A stretch of 64,000 nt of DNA. Source: Salegentibacter_A chungangensis (lineage in GTDB: Bacteria; Bacteroidota; Bacteroidia; Flavobacteriales; Flavobacteriaceae). Positions 8,021-16,942 of the stretch are shown here, in pieces; position 1 is the first letter of the stretch; each line of letters starts with the position of its first letter. The position numbers were made by a program, and so were the translations under genes. The notes under the pieces are model-generated. The model was not told the origin of the DNA. It did not search any database and saw nothing but the letters and a program-made list of their open reading frames with translations. Where the stretch lies: NCBI RefSeq assembly GCF_042678405.1, contig NZ_JBHTLI010000003.1, positions 253,903 to 317,902 on the forward strand. Direction: 5' to 3'.

Positions 8021-8722
8021 TTAAAGAATACCTTCGTCGGCAAAGCTAAAATATGATTTTTCAGTTACAATAATGTGGTCCAGAACTTTAATGTCCAGAC
8101 TTTCGGAAGCAGTCTTCAGCTTTTTGGTAAGTTGTTTATCGGCTTCGCTGGCGTTGAGATTTCCGGATGGATGGTTATGAGCCAGAATAATGGAAGTGGC
8201 TCCCAGCTCCAGGGCTTTCTTAAGCGTAAGCCTCACATCTACCAGTGTACCGGTTATCCCACCCTTGCTTAGTTGAAACTGATCTATCACCTTATTAGAG
8301 TTATTAAGATATAGGATCCAGAACTCTTCATGAGGCAATTCCCCTATCACGGGCTGCATCAGTTCAAAAACACTGGCACTGGAACTTATCTTCTTTTGTT
8401 CTAACGCTTCTTCAATTCTCCGCCTTCTTCCCAGTTCAAGCGCCGCAATAATACTAACGGCCTTAGCACTCCCAATCCCCTTAAAGTTACAAAGTTGATT
8501 TACGGAGAGCTTTCCAAGTTCGCTAAGATTGTTCCTGGTGTAAGAAAGAATTCGCTTACTTAGCTCCACCGCGCTTTCATTTCGACTTCCGGAACCAATG
8601 AGAATAGCAATGAGTTCAGAATCACTAAGGCTTAGTTTCCCTTTCTGAAGCAATTTCTCCCGTGGACGGTCGTCCTCCGCCCACTGGCGTATACTAAACC
8701 GCTGATTTTCTTCTTTCTCCAT
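8021..8722 (-). CDS. radC: RadC family protein (JAB/MPN domain)
   Basis: The N-terminal helix-hairpin-helix region contains NFKGIGSAKA (79-88); the C-terminal JAB1/MPN-type metalloprotease fold has the JAMM signature AHNHPSGNLNASEAD (His182, His184, Asp195) with a candidate Glu at 132-133. RadC was named for a DNA-repair phenotype later attributed to recG, so the role is uncertain. Length (233 aa) is normal for a chromosomal copy, and no mobile-element genes adjoin it. A perfect palindrome with 13-bp arms lies 8 nt upstream of the ATG and overlaps the likely promoter, suggesting specific regulation. Confidence 0.9.
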   Translation of the reverse strand: MEKEENQRFSIRQWAEDDRPREKLLQKGKLSLSDSELIAILIGSGSRNESAVELSKRILSYTRNNLSELGKLSVNQLCNFKGIGSAKAVSIIAALELGRRRRIEEALEQKKISSSASVFELMQPVIGELPHEEFWILYLNNSNKVIDQFQLSKGGITGTLVDVRLTLKKALELGATSIILAHNHPSGNLNASEADKQLTKKLKTASESLDIKVLDHIIVTEKSYFSFADEGIL

Positions 8723-8730
8723 CGTTCAAT

Positions 8731-8758
8731 AAATATAAAGAATGTATTCTTTATATTT
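8731..8758. repeat. Perfect palindrome (13-bp arms, 2-bp centre) upstream of radC
   Basis: Arms at 8731-8743 (AAATATAAAGAAT) and 8746-8758 (ATTCTTTATATTT) are exact reverse complements around a GT centre. On the minus strand the distal-to-gene arm ends in a TATATTTA box close to the TAnnTTTG consensus, so the dyad covers the probable radC promoter. A 2-nt centre favours a DNA operator read by a dimeric regulator over an RNA hairpin terminator. Confidence 0.6.
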
Positions 8759-8801
8759 TAAAACAAACTGGTTTTCAGAAAGATATTTATTTCGTGAAGG
8801 A

Positions 8802-10154
8802 TTATATCCAGGTTTTCACCTCGTCAAGATCCAGCCCTCCGTAATTCCCGCTGCTCATTAGCAGTAAGGCTGAATTTGAAAGATCTGTCGCCTCCAGGCT
8901 TTGTTTGAGCTCCGCGGGGTCTGTAAAGACCCGAAGCCCTTCCTTTTGAAATGCATCAGAGATCACCTCTGCAGATACTTTTTCCAGTTTTTTCTGACTT
9001 ACTGCCTCTGGTGAATAAAACACCAAAGCTTCATCTGCAAAATCCAGAGCATTCTCATACTGCTTCAAAAACTGAGCATTCAAACTACTGTAGGTGTGAA
9101 GCTCAAGACAGGCGATCACTTTTCTATCTGGAAATTGTTCCTTCACCGCAGCTGTAGTTGCTTTTACCTTAGATGGACTGTGGGCAAAATCCTTAAAGAT
9201 CACAGCCGAACTGGTTTCTGCAATTTTTTCAAGTCTCTTGGCAGCACCTTTAAAGGTCGCAATAGCTTCATAAAAATCATCTTCATCGATTCCCATGTGC
9301 TGGCAAATCCACTTTGCTCCGGCAAGATTATTCAAATTGTGCTTTCCAAAGATCTCAAGCGGCAACTCCCCTTCAGGAGTATCCAGAATGCACATTTCAT
9401 CCTGAACGTGATATTCCGGAGTATGGTAAGCATGTTTCCTGATGGGATTCGAGGTTTCTTCAGCAATCCTTTTCACTTCGGGATCTTCCTCATTATAAAC
9501 CAATATCCCGCCGTTTACTATGGAGCTTACAAATTTTTCAAATTGCTGAACATAGTTATCATAACTCGGAAAAACATTAATATGATCCCAAGCAATTCCG
9601 CTCAGGAACGCAATATTCGGTTCATAAAGGTGAAATTTAGGTCTTCTGTCTATGGCGGAAGACAAATACTCGTCCCCTTCGATCACGATAAAGTCATTTT
9701 CTTCTGTAAGATGCACCATATTATCAAATCCTTCCAGAGGAGCACCAACCATAAAGTCTACTTCTTTTTCGTGATACTGCATTACGTGAAGGATCATTGA
9801 TGTTATTGTAGTCTTTCCGTGGGATCCGGCAATAACTACTCTTGTCTTTTGCTTAGCCTGCTCAAATAAAAATTCAGGATATGAATACACCTTAATGCCA
9901 AGTTCTTTTGCTCGTAGAAGTTCAGGATTATCTTCTCGTGCGTGCATCCCAAGGATCACAGCATCAAGGCCTGTCGTGATCTTCTCGGGAAACCATCCCA
10001 TTTTTTCAGGGAGAAGCCCCTTATTTTCGAGAGCAGCTTTGGAAGTCCCGTAAATGGCATCATCGCTTCCTGTTATTTGATATGATTTATCATGAAGGGC
10101 AATAGCCAGAGCGTGCATAGCACTCCCCCCAATTGCAATAAAGTGAAGATTCAT
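8802..10154 (-). CDS. mpl: Mur ligase family peptidoglycan synthetase / UDP-N-acetylmuramate:tripeptide ligase (Mpl)
   Basis: Mpl joins recycled L-Ala-D-Glu-meso-DAP peptide to UDP-MurNAc. The N-terminal Rossmann-like domain has the MurC/Mpl signature FIAIGGSAMHALA, the ATP-binding loop is GSHGKTT (residues 110-116), the central domain contains IEGDEYLSS (carbamate/metal region) and the substrate-domain segment KDFAHSPSKV occurs near residue 310, all as in Mpl. Length of 450 aa is typical. With anmK at 55.3 kb this suggests a peptidoglycan-recycling capability in the genome. The gene has its own promoter and is separated from the upstream TPR gene by 60 nt. Confidence 0.9.
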   Translation of the reverse strand: MNLHFIAIGGSAMHALAIALHDKSYQITGSDDAIYGTSKAALENKGLLPEKMGWFPEKITTGLDAVILGMHAREDNPELLRAKELGIKVYSYPEFLFEQAKQKTRVVIAGSHGKTTITSMILHVMQYHEKEVDFMVGAPLEGFDNMVHLTEENDFIVIEGDEYLSSAIDRRPKFHLYEPNIAFLSGIAWDHINVFPSYDNYVQQFEKFVSSIVNGGILVYNEEDPEVKRIAEETSNPIRKHAYHTPEYHVQDEMCILDTPEGELPLEIFGKHNLNNLAGAKWICQHMGIDEDDFYEAIATFKGAAKRLEKIAETSSAVIFKDFAHSPSKVKATTAAVKEQFPDRKVIACLELHTYSSLNAQFLKQYENALDFADEALVFYSPEAVSQKKLEKVSAEVISDAFQKEGLRVFTDPAELKQSLEATDLSNSALLLMSSGNYGGLDLDEVKTWI

Positions 10155-10168
10155 AAACTAATTTTTGG

Positions 10169-10197
10169 CAAATATACTTATTTGAAATCGAAGACAA
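10169..10197 (-). promoter_or_regulatory. Promoter of mpl (TTG-N18-TATATTTG)
   Basis: On the minus strand, TTG (10197-10195) and TATATTTG (10176-10169) are separated by 18 nt, a good fit to the Bacteroidota -33/-7 consensus. Transcription should start about 8-10 nt before the ATG at 10154. Confidence 0.6.
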
Positions 10198-10214
10198 GTC
10201 CTGCAAAAGACAAG

Positions 10215-11093
10215 TTAAAGTTTTAAGATTCGCTCTTTTTCCCGCTTTGCTTCTTCAAAATCCGGGTTATTCTGAAGCACTTGCTCAATAAGTGCCAAAG
10301 CCTCACCTTTCCGGTCTTGATCTGCCTTTATTCGCGCTATTCGGTATCTGGCCCAATCGGGAGATTTTAGGTCTTTATATCCATAGTTCTGGATATATTT
10401 CTCCAAAAAAGCGATTGACATTTCCGGATACAGATTATACTTACTCCCCAAAGTTCCAAGTTCATAATAAAGGTAATTTCTGCGAATAAGGCTTTTATCT
10501 TCTGATGCCAACAGAATAGCATTTTTCACCATATTCCGCGCAGCTTCCGCCTCGCCGTCTGTTTTATAGATATATGCCTTAGCAAGGTAATAATCTATGG
10601 GATTAATGTCTTTGAGCTGCCGCGCAAAATCTTCAGCCACTTCCCGGCTCCCCCCAACAATTCCTGGAATTTGCATATAGAATTCCACAAGAGCCCTGCG
10701 AACCTCGGGGTTGGTTTTATCCAATTCTGCGGCTTTATTTAAATGAAATTTGATATCACCAAGCATTAATGCGGCTTGTATCTTAGGCACCTGCATAGCC
10801 TTCATCCCCATTGCGCCTCCAAGTTTGAAGTTATACCTGGCCGATTCCGGATATTCTTCCACGAGATTATCGTAATAACCAATAGCCAGATCCCATTTCT
10901 TCTCAAAACTGGCTATATCACCAAGCCTCTCAAGAGCCTCAGGTTTGTCGTTTATCTCCTCAAAAAGCAACCGAGCCCGAGTTATTTCCCCATGTTCAAG
11001 CAGTTCTTCTGCTCGTTCAAAACCACCTTGAGCGGCACAATGCAGGCAAAAAATCGAGGAAATGATCCAAAAAACCGTGGAAATCTTACACAT
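10215..11093 (-). CDS. Exported tetratricopeptide-repeat protein
   Basis: A signal sequence (about residues 1-21, ending CAAQ) precedes a series of helical TPR-like units: ERAEELLEHGEITRARLLFEE, WDLAIGYYDNLVEEYPES, a longer middle section with NPIDYYLAKAYIYKTDGE, and a final unit DRKGEALALIEQVLQNNPDF. Such proteins usually act as periplasmic scaffolds; partners are unknown. The Cys in LHCAAQ does not fit a lipobox well because His precedes it, so I favour a soluble periplasmic product. It is upstream of mpl on the same strand, but mpl has its own promoter. Confidence 0.8.
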   Translation of the reverse strand: MCKISTVFWIISSIFCLHCAAQGGFERAEELLEHGEITRARLLFEEINDKPEALERLGDIASFEKKWDLAIGYYDNLVEEYPESARYNFKLGGAMGMKAMQVPKIQAALMLGDIKFHLNKAAELDKTNPEVRRALVEFYMQIPGIVGGSREVAEDFARQLKDINPIDYYLAKAYIYKTDGEAEAARNMVKNAILLASEDKSLIRRNYLYYELGTLGSKYNLYPEMSIAFLEKYIQNYGYKDLKSPDWARYRIARIKADQDRKGEALALIEQVLQNNPDFEEAKREKERILKL

Positions 11094-11235
11094 ATATTAA
11101 AATTTTATTAAATTTAAGCAGCCGAAAATTAAATACTTACACCCATTTTGCCTTTAAAATTTTAAATGCATGCCAAAAATGCTAATAAATGTTAAAGTAG
11201 TAGACTTTAACACCCTTAGTATTAAAAATTATTTT

Positions 11236-11243
11236 AATATTTG
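11236..11243 (+). promoter_or_regulatory. Candidate -7 box (AATATTTG) for the adhesin operon
   Basis: AATATTTG matches TAnnTTTG at all but the first base, 54 nt before the adhesin ATG. No good -33 element is visible, so support is modest. The 204-bp region from 11094 to 11297 is AT-rich and otherwise featureless. Confidence 0.35.
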
Positions 11244-11297
11244 TGCCACTAAATCAGTTTAAACCTAATACTAATAATTGAATTTAACACCTAGCCT

Positions 11298-14200
11298 ATG
11301 CAAAATTTTACTTTAGGTAAGAATGGAACGAATTGGTTCCTTTTTGCCTTTGTTTTTTTAATCGGAAACTTGTCCTCTTTTGGGCAAGAAGTATGCCCAA
11401 CAGAAAGCGGGACATCTTCTTCTCAGACTTTCTGTTATTTAGAAACAGTTGGAGACATCCAAAGGGATGGTTCCAATACCGCTGTTTATCAGACAGACGA
11501 CAATCAGAATGACACACAGCCTATTCCTGCAGATGAGCTACTTACTGATGGGACAACCTATTATGTGGGTGGTGAATCGGGAACCTGTGACAGGGTAGCC
11601 GTAACTGCAACAGTTAATGCTGAAGCAACACCTACCAACACTATTTTCCCTAATAGCAACAGCTTTTCAATAAGCCCTTGTTCAGCGACTAATTTTTCAG
11701 CATCTGACCTGGCCAGCTATTTTGAGCCTATTAGCGGATATAGCATAGAGGTTTATGATACAGAGTTTGGGACCACTCCTTACACTGGCGAACTAGTACC
11801 TGGAGATAGCTATTATGTTGGACAGGTAGGATCAGGATGTCCTTCTACAAGGGCAGCAGTAGGTTACGATCCTAACGATCCTGATGCTCCAACGGCTACA
11901 TCTCCACAAACTTTTTGTGAAGGAGCAACAGTAGCAGACCTTCAGGCTCAGGGAACTTACCCTAACACTCAGGATATCAGATGGTACAGATCTGAAACTG
12001 CAAATTCACCACTTTCAGACGACACTCAATTGATTGATGGGCAGACTTATTACGCATCACAAGTTGTGAATGATCGTAATAGTGTTTTTCCTCCTTGTGA
12101 AAGTGAAGAAAGAACTGCTGTATTAGTAAATGTAGAACAAGGTCCAGATGCTGGTGCTGATAACACCGGGACGGTATGTGAGTCCGATGTTCAGGATACA
12201 TTTCCTAGTAATGATGCAGTTGAAGATTATTATTTAAGCCTTTTAGATTCTGGAGTACCAGCTGATGGCACCTTTAACCCGACAATTGACCAAATCGTTT
12301 CCCAATATCAAAATGATACAGACGGTCTTGGGGACTTCACAACAACTTATACAATTGGCTCAGGAGACTGCCAGGACTCAGCAGAATTAACCATTAGTAT
12401 TGTCCCTCTTGTAGCGGCCGATGCGGGAAGTGATGTAGATTTGAGCTTTTGCTCTGCTGAAGGCGAACAAAATTTATATGATTACTTAAGTGACGATGCA
12501 AATCCTGACGGATATTTTCAGGGATATGAAGATGGACTCTTCAATCCGTCTGAAGAAGGAGCAGGAACCTATAATATTTCTTATGTTGTTGATGATTCCA
12601 CTGCTTGTGTAACCGGAAGCGACAATGCCACATATACAGTTGAAGTTAATAACGGAACAGGAACAGATTTAGCTCTTACATTCTGTTCTACTGAGTTTGA
12701 TGGAATGTCTCAAATGGAGGCTTTTAATTATATAGTTTCTTCTATTCAAGACTTCAACTCTGAAGATTATAATTTAGATGGATTCGACCCAAGTCTTGAA
12801 TCCCTTTTCGCAACTTTCGATCCAAACAACCCAGCTGGAGTATATGAAACAACTTATTCAGCAGGCACAGGGAATTGTGAAGATGTAACTAATTTTTCTC
12901 TAACAATAAACGATCCTGAGCCTGCAAATGCAGGAGATGATCAAAACCTGACTTTTTGTACAGGTAACGGTGAGGAGAATCTTTACAATTACTTGAGCGA
13001 AGGAGCCAATACTAATGGTGTTTTTGAAGGTTACGAAAATGGAGCCTTCGACCCTATGACGGAAGGAGCCGGAAACTATGAAGTTACGTACACTGTCGAC
13101 GGCACTGAAGCTTGCGTAACAGGTAGCGATTCTGCAACATTCTTCATAGAAGTAAACGAAGGAGCTGCTAACGCAGGTAGTGACAACACGGGGATTGTTT
13201 GTGAAAGTGACGTTCAAGCAACTTTCCCTAGCCTTGATGCAGTTGAAGACTATTATTTAAGTTTATTAGATTCCGGAGTGCCAGCCAACGGAACGTTCGA
13301 CCCAACAATTGATCAAATCGTCTCTCAATACCAAAATGATGAAGACGGCCTGGGTGATTTCACAGTGACCTATACTGTTGCAGACGGAGACTGTACGGAC
13401 TCAACTGAACTTACGATTAGAATAACTGAATCTGATCCAGCTAACGCAGGAGAAGATCAAAACTTAACTTTTTGCACTGGTAATGGAGAGGAGAATCTCT
13501 ACAATTACTTGAGTGAAGATGCTAATCCAAACGGGGTATTTGAAGGATATGAAAACGGTATCTTTGACCCGATGGCAGAAGGAGCTGGATCTTACGAAGT
13601 AACTTATACCGTAGATGAAAGTGCAGAATGTGTAACCGGAAATGATTCGGCCACTTTCTTTATAGAAGTAAACGAAGGTGCTGCAAATGCAGGTAGCGAT
13701 AACACAGGCATAGTTTGCGAAAGTGATGTTCAAGCCACCTTCCCAAGTATTGATGAAGTAAGAAAGTACTACTTAAGCTTACTTGATAAAGGGGTTTCAA
13801 GAGGTGGAACCTTTAACCCATCTGTAGCCCAGATGGTAGATGATTACCAAAATGATGAGGATGGCCTTGGTGATTTCACCCTAACTTATACAGTAACTGA
13901 TGGTGATTGCCAGGATTCTGCTGAACTAACAGTAAGCATTATAGCAACTCAACCGGCAAATGCAGGGGTAATTGAGGATGTTGTTGTTTGCTCCAATGAC
14001 GAAGACATCAACCTCTATAGCCTTTTAAGCGAGGATGCTAGCCAGGATGGAATCTTTACCGGATATGAAGATGGTATCTTCAGCCCTTCTGAAGAAGGTG
14101 CCGGATCTTACGACCTCACTTACGTAGTAAATGAAGATGTTTCCTGTGTAACCGGAGAAGATTCGGAAAGTTTCATAATAGAAGTAAACGAAGCTCCTAA

Positions 14201-15968
14201 TGCAGGTTCTGATATCACTCAGGAATACTGCATTACAGAAGCTCAGGATTTAATCAACAGTCCTCAGGATGCTATTGATCTATACTATTCTCTTTTAGAC
14301 GAAGGTGTACCTCAGGATGGAGCTTTTGAACCATCTTTAGAGACCTTGGCTACTCAGTTTGCCAGTAACCCTATTGGTACTTTTGAAACAGTATATACTG
14401 TTTCAAATGATGAATGCGAAGACTCAGCAACTATATCAGTTACCATAAAAGATACTGTAGAAGCTGATGCAGGTGATGATACTGAAGTTACTTTCTGCCT
14501 GGGCCAAAGCGAACAAAATCTTTATGACTATCTTCCTGAAAATGCCAATCCTGATGGATATTTTGAGGGATTAGACAATGGAATGTTCAATCCATCTGAA
14601 GCTGGTGAATTCACAGTTACATACACCGTAGATCCAACTACCGCCTGTGTAACCGGAAGTGATTCATCTATATTTACCATTCAGGTAAATGACTTATCAG
14701 GAGTTGCCGGAGAAGATCAATCTCAAACAGTATGTAGTGCAGATGTAGATATGTTATTCCCGGATGTACCATCGGTTAGAAACTTCTATCTTGATATGCT
14801 TGATGAAGATGTTGCTAGAGACGGTACATTCACTCCTTCAATTTCAGAAATAATTGAAGCCTACCAAAGCGACGGGGTTGGAGAATATAACACCACCTAT
14901 ACTGTAGGAACTGGTGAATGTACAGATTCAGCTGAATTAAATGTAACCATCCTGCAATCACCATTAGCAGGCGAAGATATGGATCTTGATGTTTGCACAA
15001 ATCAGGGCACTGTAAACTTATTTGATTTCCTAAGTGTTGATGCAGATACTACGGGAGAATTCACTCTTGATGGAGATGTAATCACTGACGGAATGATGAA
15101 CCCTGCAGATTTTGAGGTTGACACTTATACTGTAACTTATACAGTAGAGTCTGATAATGAGTGTGCAGATGACACATCAACTTTTACAATTAACGTAAAT
15201 GAAGCACCAGCTTCTCCGGAAGCTGCAGACCAGTCTTTCTGTGCTGTTGATATGGCAACAGGAGCTGACCTAATGCCTTCTGGCGAGGATTATACCTGGT
15301 ATGCAGATGCTGAAATGACCACTATGGTTGCAGCAGATGACGAGCTTATGACCGGAGAGTACTATGTAACTCAAACTAACGGAGGTTGTGAGTCTGATGC
15401 CACAATGGTAAACGTAACTATAGATGACATCGACGCTCCAAGCATAGATAATTCAGCTCTTGAGCTTTGTGAAGCAGATGAACCTACCATTGCTGATCTT
15501 AATGACGGTATTAATGAATCTGGTGATATCACCTGGTACGATGCGGAAGAAGATGGTGAGGAGCTTAGCCTGAACACTCAATTAGAAGATGGTGTTACTT
15601 ACTACGCTTCTTTAACCAGTGCCAACACAGGATGTGAAAGTTCTGTAAGACTGGCCGTGACGGTAGAGCTACAACAATGTCCTCTTGTATTCCCTGAGGT
15701 TATAACACCAAACGGGGATGGTCTGAACGATGTGTACTCAATCGATAATATCGAAAACGAATATCCAAACTATAACCTTGAAGTCTATAACAGATGGGGT
15801 AACTTGGTATACAAAGGGAACGCTTCCACTCCTAAGTGGGACGGAACTTCAAACCAGGGAGGTTCTCTTGGAGATGATGTTCTTCCTGTTGGAGTATACT
15901 TCTGGGTTGTTGAATTCAACGACGGAAGCACTCCTGCTAAACAAGGTAAAGTATACTTAAGTAGATAA
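11298..15968 (+). CDS. Giant repeat adhesin with gliding-motility-associated (CHU_C, type B) C-terminal sorting domain
   Basis: Predicted cell-surface protein exported by the type IX secretion system. A signal peptide (about residues 1-30, ...SSFGQ) is followed by roughly 250 residues of Ig-like units (TFCEG...WYRSE...TYYAS), then from about residue 284 to 1303 six alternating pairs of an A unit (about 85 aa; VCESDV ... YYLSLLD ... DCxDSAEL) and a B unit (about 80 aa; FCxGxGEENLY ... EGAGxYxxxYxV ... CVTGxDS), each with two cysteines. Two further Ig-like units lead into the C-terminal domain: FPEVITPNGDGLNDVY, NRWGNLVY, KWDG, GVYFWVV. Lysine occurs only three times between residues 9 and 1505. 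Acidic residues dominate. The adjacent SprF-like gene fits the known pairing of type B CTD substrates with such partners. Confidence 0.9.
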   Translation: MQNFTLGKNGTNWFLFAFVFLIGNLSSFGQEVCPTESGTSSSQTFCYLETVGDIQRDGSNTAVYQTDDNQNDTQPIPADELLTDGTTYYVGGESGTCDRVAVTATVNAEATPTNTIFPNSNSFSISPCSATNFSASDLASYFEPISGYSIEVYDTEFGTTPYTGELVPGDSYYVGQVGSGCPSTRAAVGYDPNDPDAPTATSPQTFCEGATVADLQAQGTYPNTQDIRWYRSETANSPLSDDTQLIDGQTYYASQVVNDRNSVFPPCESEERTAVLVNVEQGPDAGADNTGTVCESDVQDTFPSNDAVEDYYLSLLDSGVPADGTFNPTIDQIVSQYQNDTDGLGDFTTTYTIGSGDCQDSAELTISIVPLVAADAGSDVDLSFCSAEGEQNLYDYLSDDANPDGYFQGYEDGLFNPSEEGAGTYNISYVVDDSTACVTGSDNATYTVEVNNGTGTDLALTFCSTEFDGMSQMEAFNYIVSSIQDFNSEDYNLDGFDPSLESLFATFDPNNPAGVYETTYSAGTGNCEDVTNFSLTINDPEPANAGDDQNLTFCTGNGEENLYNYLSEGANTNGVFEGYENGAFDPMTEGAGNYEVTYTVDGTEACVTGSDSATFFIEVNEGAANAGSDNTGIVCESDVQATFPSLDAVEDYYLSLLDSGVPANGTFDPTIDQIVSQYQNDEDGLGDFTVTYTVADGDCTDSTELTIRITESDPANAGEDQNLTFCTGNGEENLYNYLSEDANPNGVFEGYENGIFDPMAEGAGSYEVTYTVDESAECVTGNDSATFFIEVNEGAANAGSDNTGIVCESDVQATFPSIDEVRKYYLSLLDKGVSRGGTFNPSVAQMVDDYQNDEDGLGDFTLTYTVTDGDCQDSAELTVSIIATQPANAGVIEDVVVCSNDEDINLYSLLSEDASQDGIFTGYEDGIFSPSEEGAGSYDLTYVVNEDVSCVTGEDSESFIIEVNEAPNAGSDITQEYCITEAQDLINSPQDAIDLYYSLLDEGVPQDGAFEPSLETLATQFASNPIGTFETVYTVSNDECEDSATISVTIKDTVEADAGDDTEVTFCLGQSEQNLYDYLPENANPDGYFEGLDNGMFNPSEAGEFTVTYTVDPTTACVTGSDSSIFTIQVNDLSGVAGEDQSQTVCSADVDMLFPDVPSVRNFYLDMLDEDVARDGTFTPSISEIIEAYQSDGVGEYNTTYTVGTGECTDSAELNVTILQSPLAGEDMDLDVCTNQGTVNLFDFLSVDADTTGEFTLDGDVITDGMMNPADFEVDTYTVTYTVESDNECADDTSTFTINVNEAPASPEAADQSFCAVDMATGADLMPSGEDYTWYADAEMTTMVAADDELMTGEYYVTQTNGGCESDATMVNVTIDDIDAPSIDNSALELCEADEPTIADLNDGINESGDITWYDAEEDGEELSLNTQLEDGVTYYASLTSANTGCESSVRLAVTVELQQCPLVFPEVITPNGDGLNDVYSIDNIENEYPNYNLEVYNRWGNLVYKGNASTPKWDGTSNQGGSLGDDVLPVGVYFWVVEFNDGSTPAKQGKVYLSR
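12147..15206 (+). repeat. Alternating A/B coding repeat array (six A-B pairs)
   Basis: Within the adhesin gene A and B units alternate six times. The best-conserved copies form a 516-bp (172-codon) dimer period: units starting at 12924, 13440 and 13956 are exactly 516 nt apart. The first two dimers encode nearly the same protein, but many third codon positions differ (for example CTGACT versus TTAACT for Leu-Thr), so the copies are not recent identical duplicates. Boundaries of the array are approximate. Confidence 0.85.
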
Positions 15969-15991
15969 TAAAGGATAAACACTAAACAGAA

Positions 15992-16930
15992 ATGAAAAAA
16001 ACAATCACAAAATATTTAATATTTACAGGCATTATCCTTTTCTCTATTAAAGGTATGTCTCAGCAAGATCCGGTGTTTACGCAATACATGTACAACATGA
16101 GCGTGGTTAACCCCGGTTATGCAACAGATGATCCTGGAATACTCAACCTTGGTGGTATTTACAGAAGTCAGTGGGTAGGAATGGAAGGTGCGCCAAGCAC
16201 CGCCAATTTCTTCGCCCACACTCCTGTGAGCGAAAGAGTAGAGCTAGGTATCAGTATTGTTCACGATGAGATAGGTGATATCATAAAGGAAAATAACATT
16301 ACCGCAGATTTTGCATACGTGCTTCCTGCAGGTGAGACCTCAAAAATTTCCTTTGGTGTTAAAGGGGGACTTTCTACTTATGATGCCGACCCTTCAGGAC
16401 TTATAATTCCTGATGGCAACGATCCGGCTGCAGAAAGTGTAAGTGAAGTGTTTCCTGTATTCGGGGTAGGTGCCTTCTGGTTTAGCGACAATTACTATTT
16501 AGGGTTGTCTGCTCCAAACCTGTTCACCTCTAAGCACATTGAGAATTCACAAGGATTAAGAGGAATTGGAGAAGAAAACATCCATTACTTCTTAACCGGT
16601 GGATATGTGTTCGACCTTAATGAAAACCTTAAGCTTAAACCGGCCTTTATGGCCAGGGGAGTTCAGGGTGCACCTCTTTCCGTAGATGTTACTGCAAACG
16701 TATTATTGTACGATCGTCTTGAAGCAGGTATCGGTTACAGATTCGATGAATCAGTAACAGGGCTTGTAAACTTCAAGATCACTCCGCAATTGCGTGTCGG
16801 GTATGCTTACGATTACACTACAAGCAACCTGAGCAATTACAATGATGGAACACACGAGATCATGCTTTTATTCGACCTCGATCTACTCGGGCTTAATAAA
16901 GGATATGATAAATCACCAAGATTCTTCTAA
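15992..16930 (+). CDS. PorP/SprF family type IX secretion outer-membrane protein
   Basis: Outer-membrane beta-barrel. A signal peptide (about residues 1-23, ...IKGMSQ) is followed by the family's N-terminal signature QDPVFTQYMYNMSVVNPGYA, then GLGIS-like strand pairs and an aromatic C-terminus (SPRFF). In Flavobacterium johnsoniae SprF is needed for surface delivery of SprB, a CHU_C-type adhesin encoded beside it; by analogy this protein should serve the adhesin 23 nt upstream. The next gene (OmpA-like) begins 12 nt downstream, so the three form one operon ending at the terminator at 18.66 kb. Confidence 0.92.
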   Translation: MKKTITKYLIFTGIILFSIKGMSQQDPVFTQYMYNMSVVNPGYATDDPGILNLGGIYRSQWVGMEGAPSTANFFAHTPVSERVELGISIVHDEIGDIIKENNITADFAYVLPAGETSKISFGVKGGLSTYDADPSGLIIPDGNDPAAESVSEVFPVFGVGAFWFSDNYYLGLSAPNLFTSKHIENSQGLRGIGEENIHYFLTGGYVFDLNENLKLKPAFMARGVQGAPLSVDVTANVLLYDRLEAGIGYRFDESVTGLVNFKITPQLRVGYAYDYTTSNLSNYNDGTHEIMLLFDLDLLGLNKGYDKSPRFF

Positions 16931-16942
16931 AAACAGCATAAC

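Noticed and set aside
8021..8722. radC as a marker of an integrated element
   Set aside because: Flanked by ordinary chromosomal genes (mpl and others) with no mobile genes nearby.
9096..9800. 234-codon plus-strand open frame antisense to mpl
   Set aside because: Low-complexity hydrophobic and basic shadow of a well-supported gene on the other strand; no motif or promoter.
11020..11093. Lipobox in the TPR protein
   Set aside because: The residue before the Cys is His, which does not fit the lipobox; cleavage after CAAQ by signal peptidase I is more likely.
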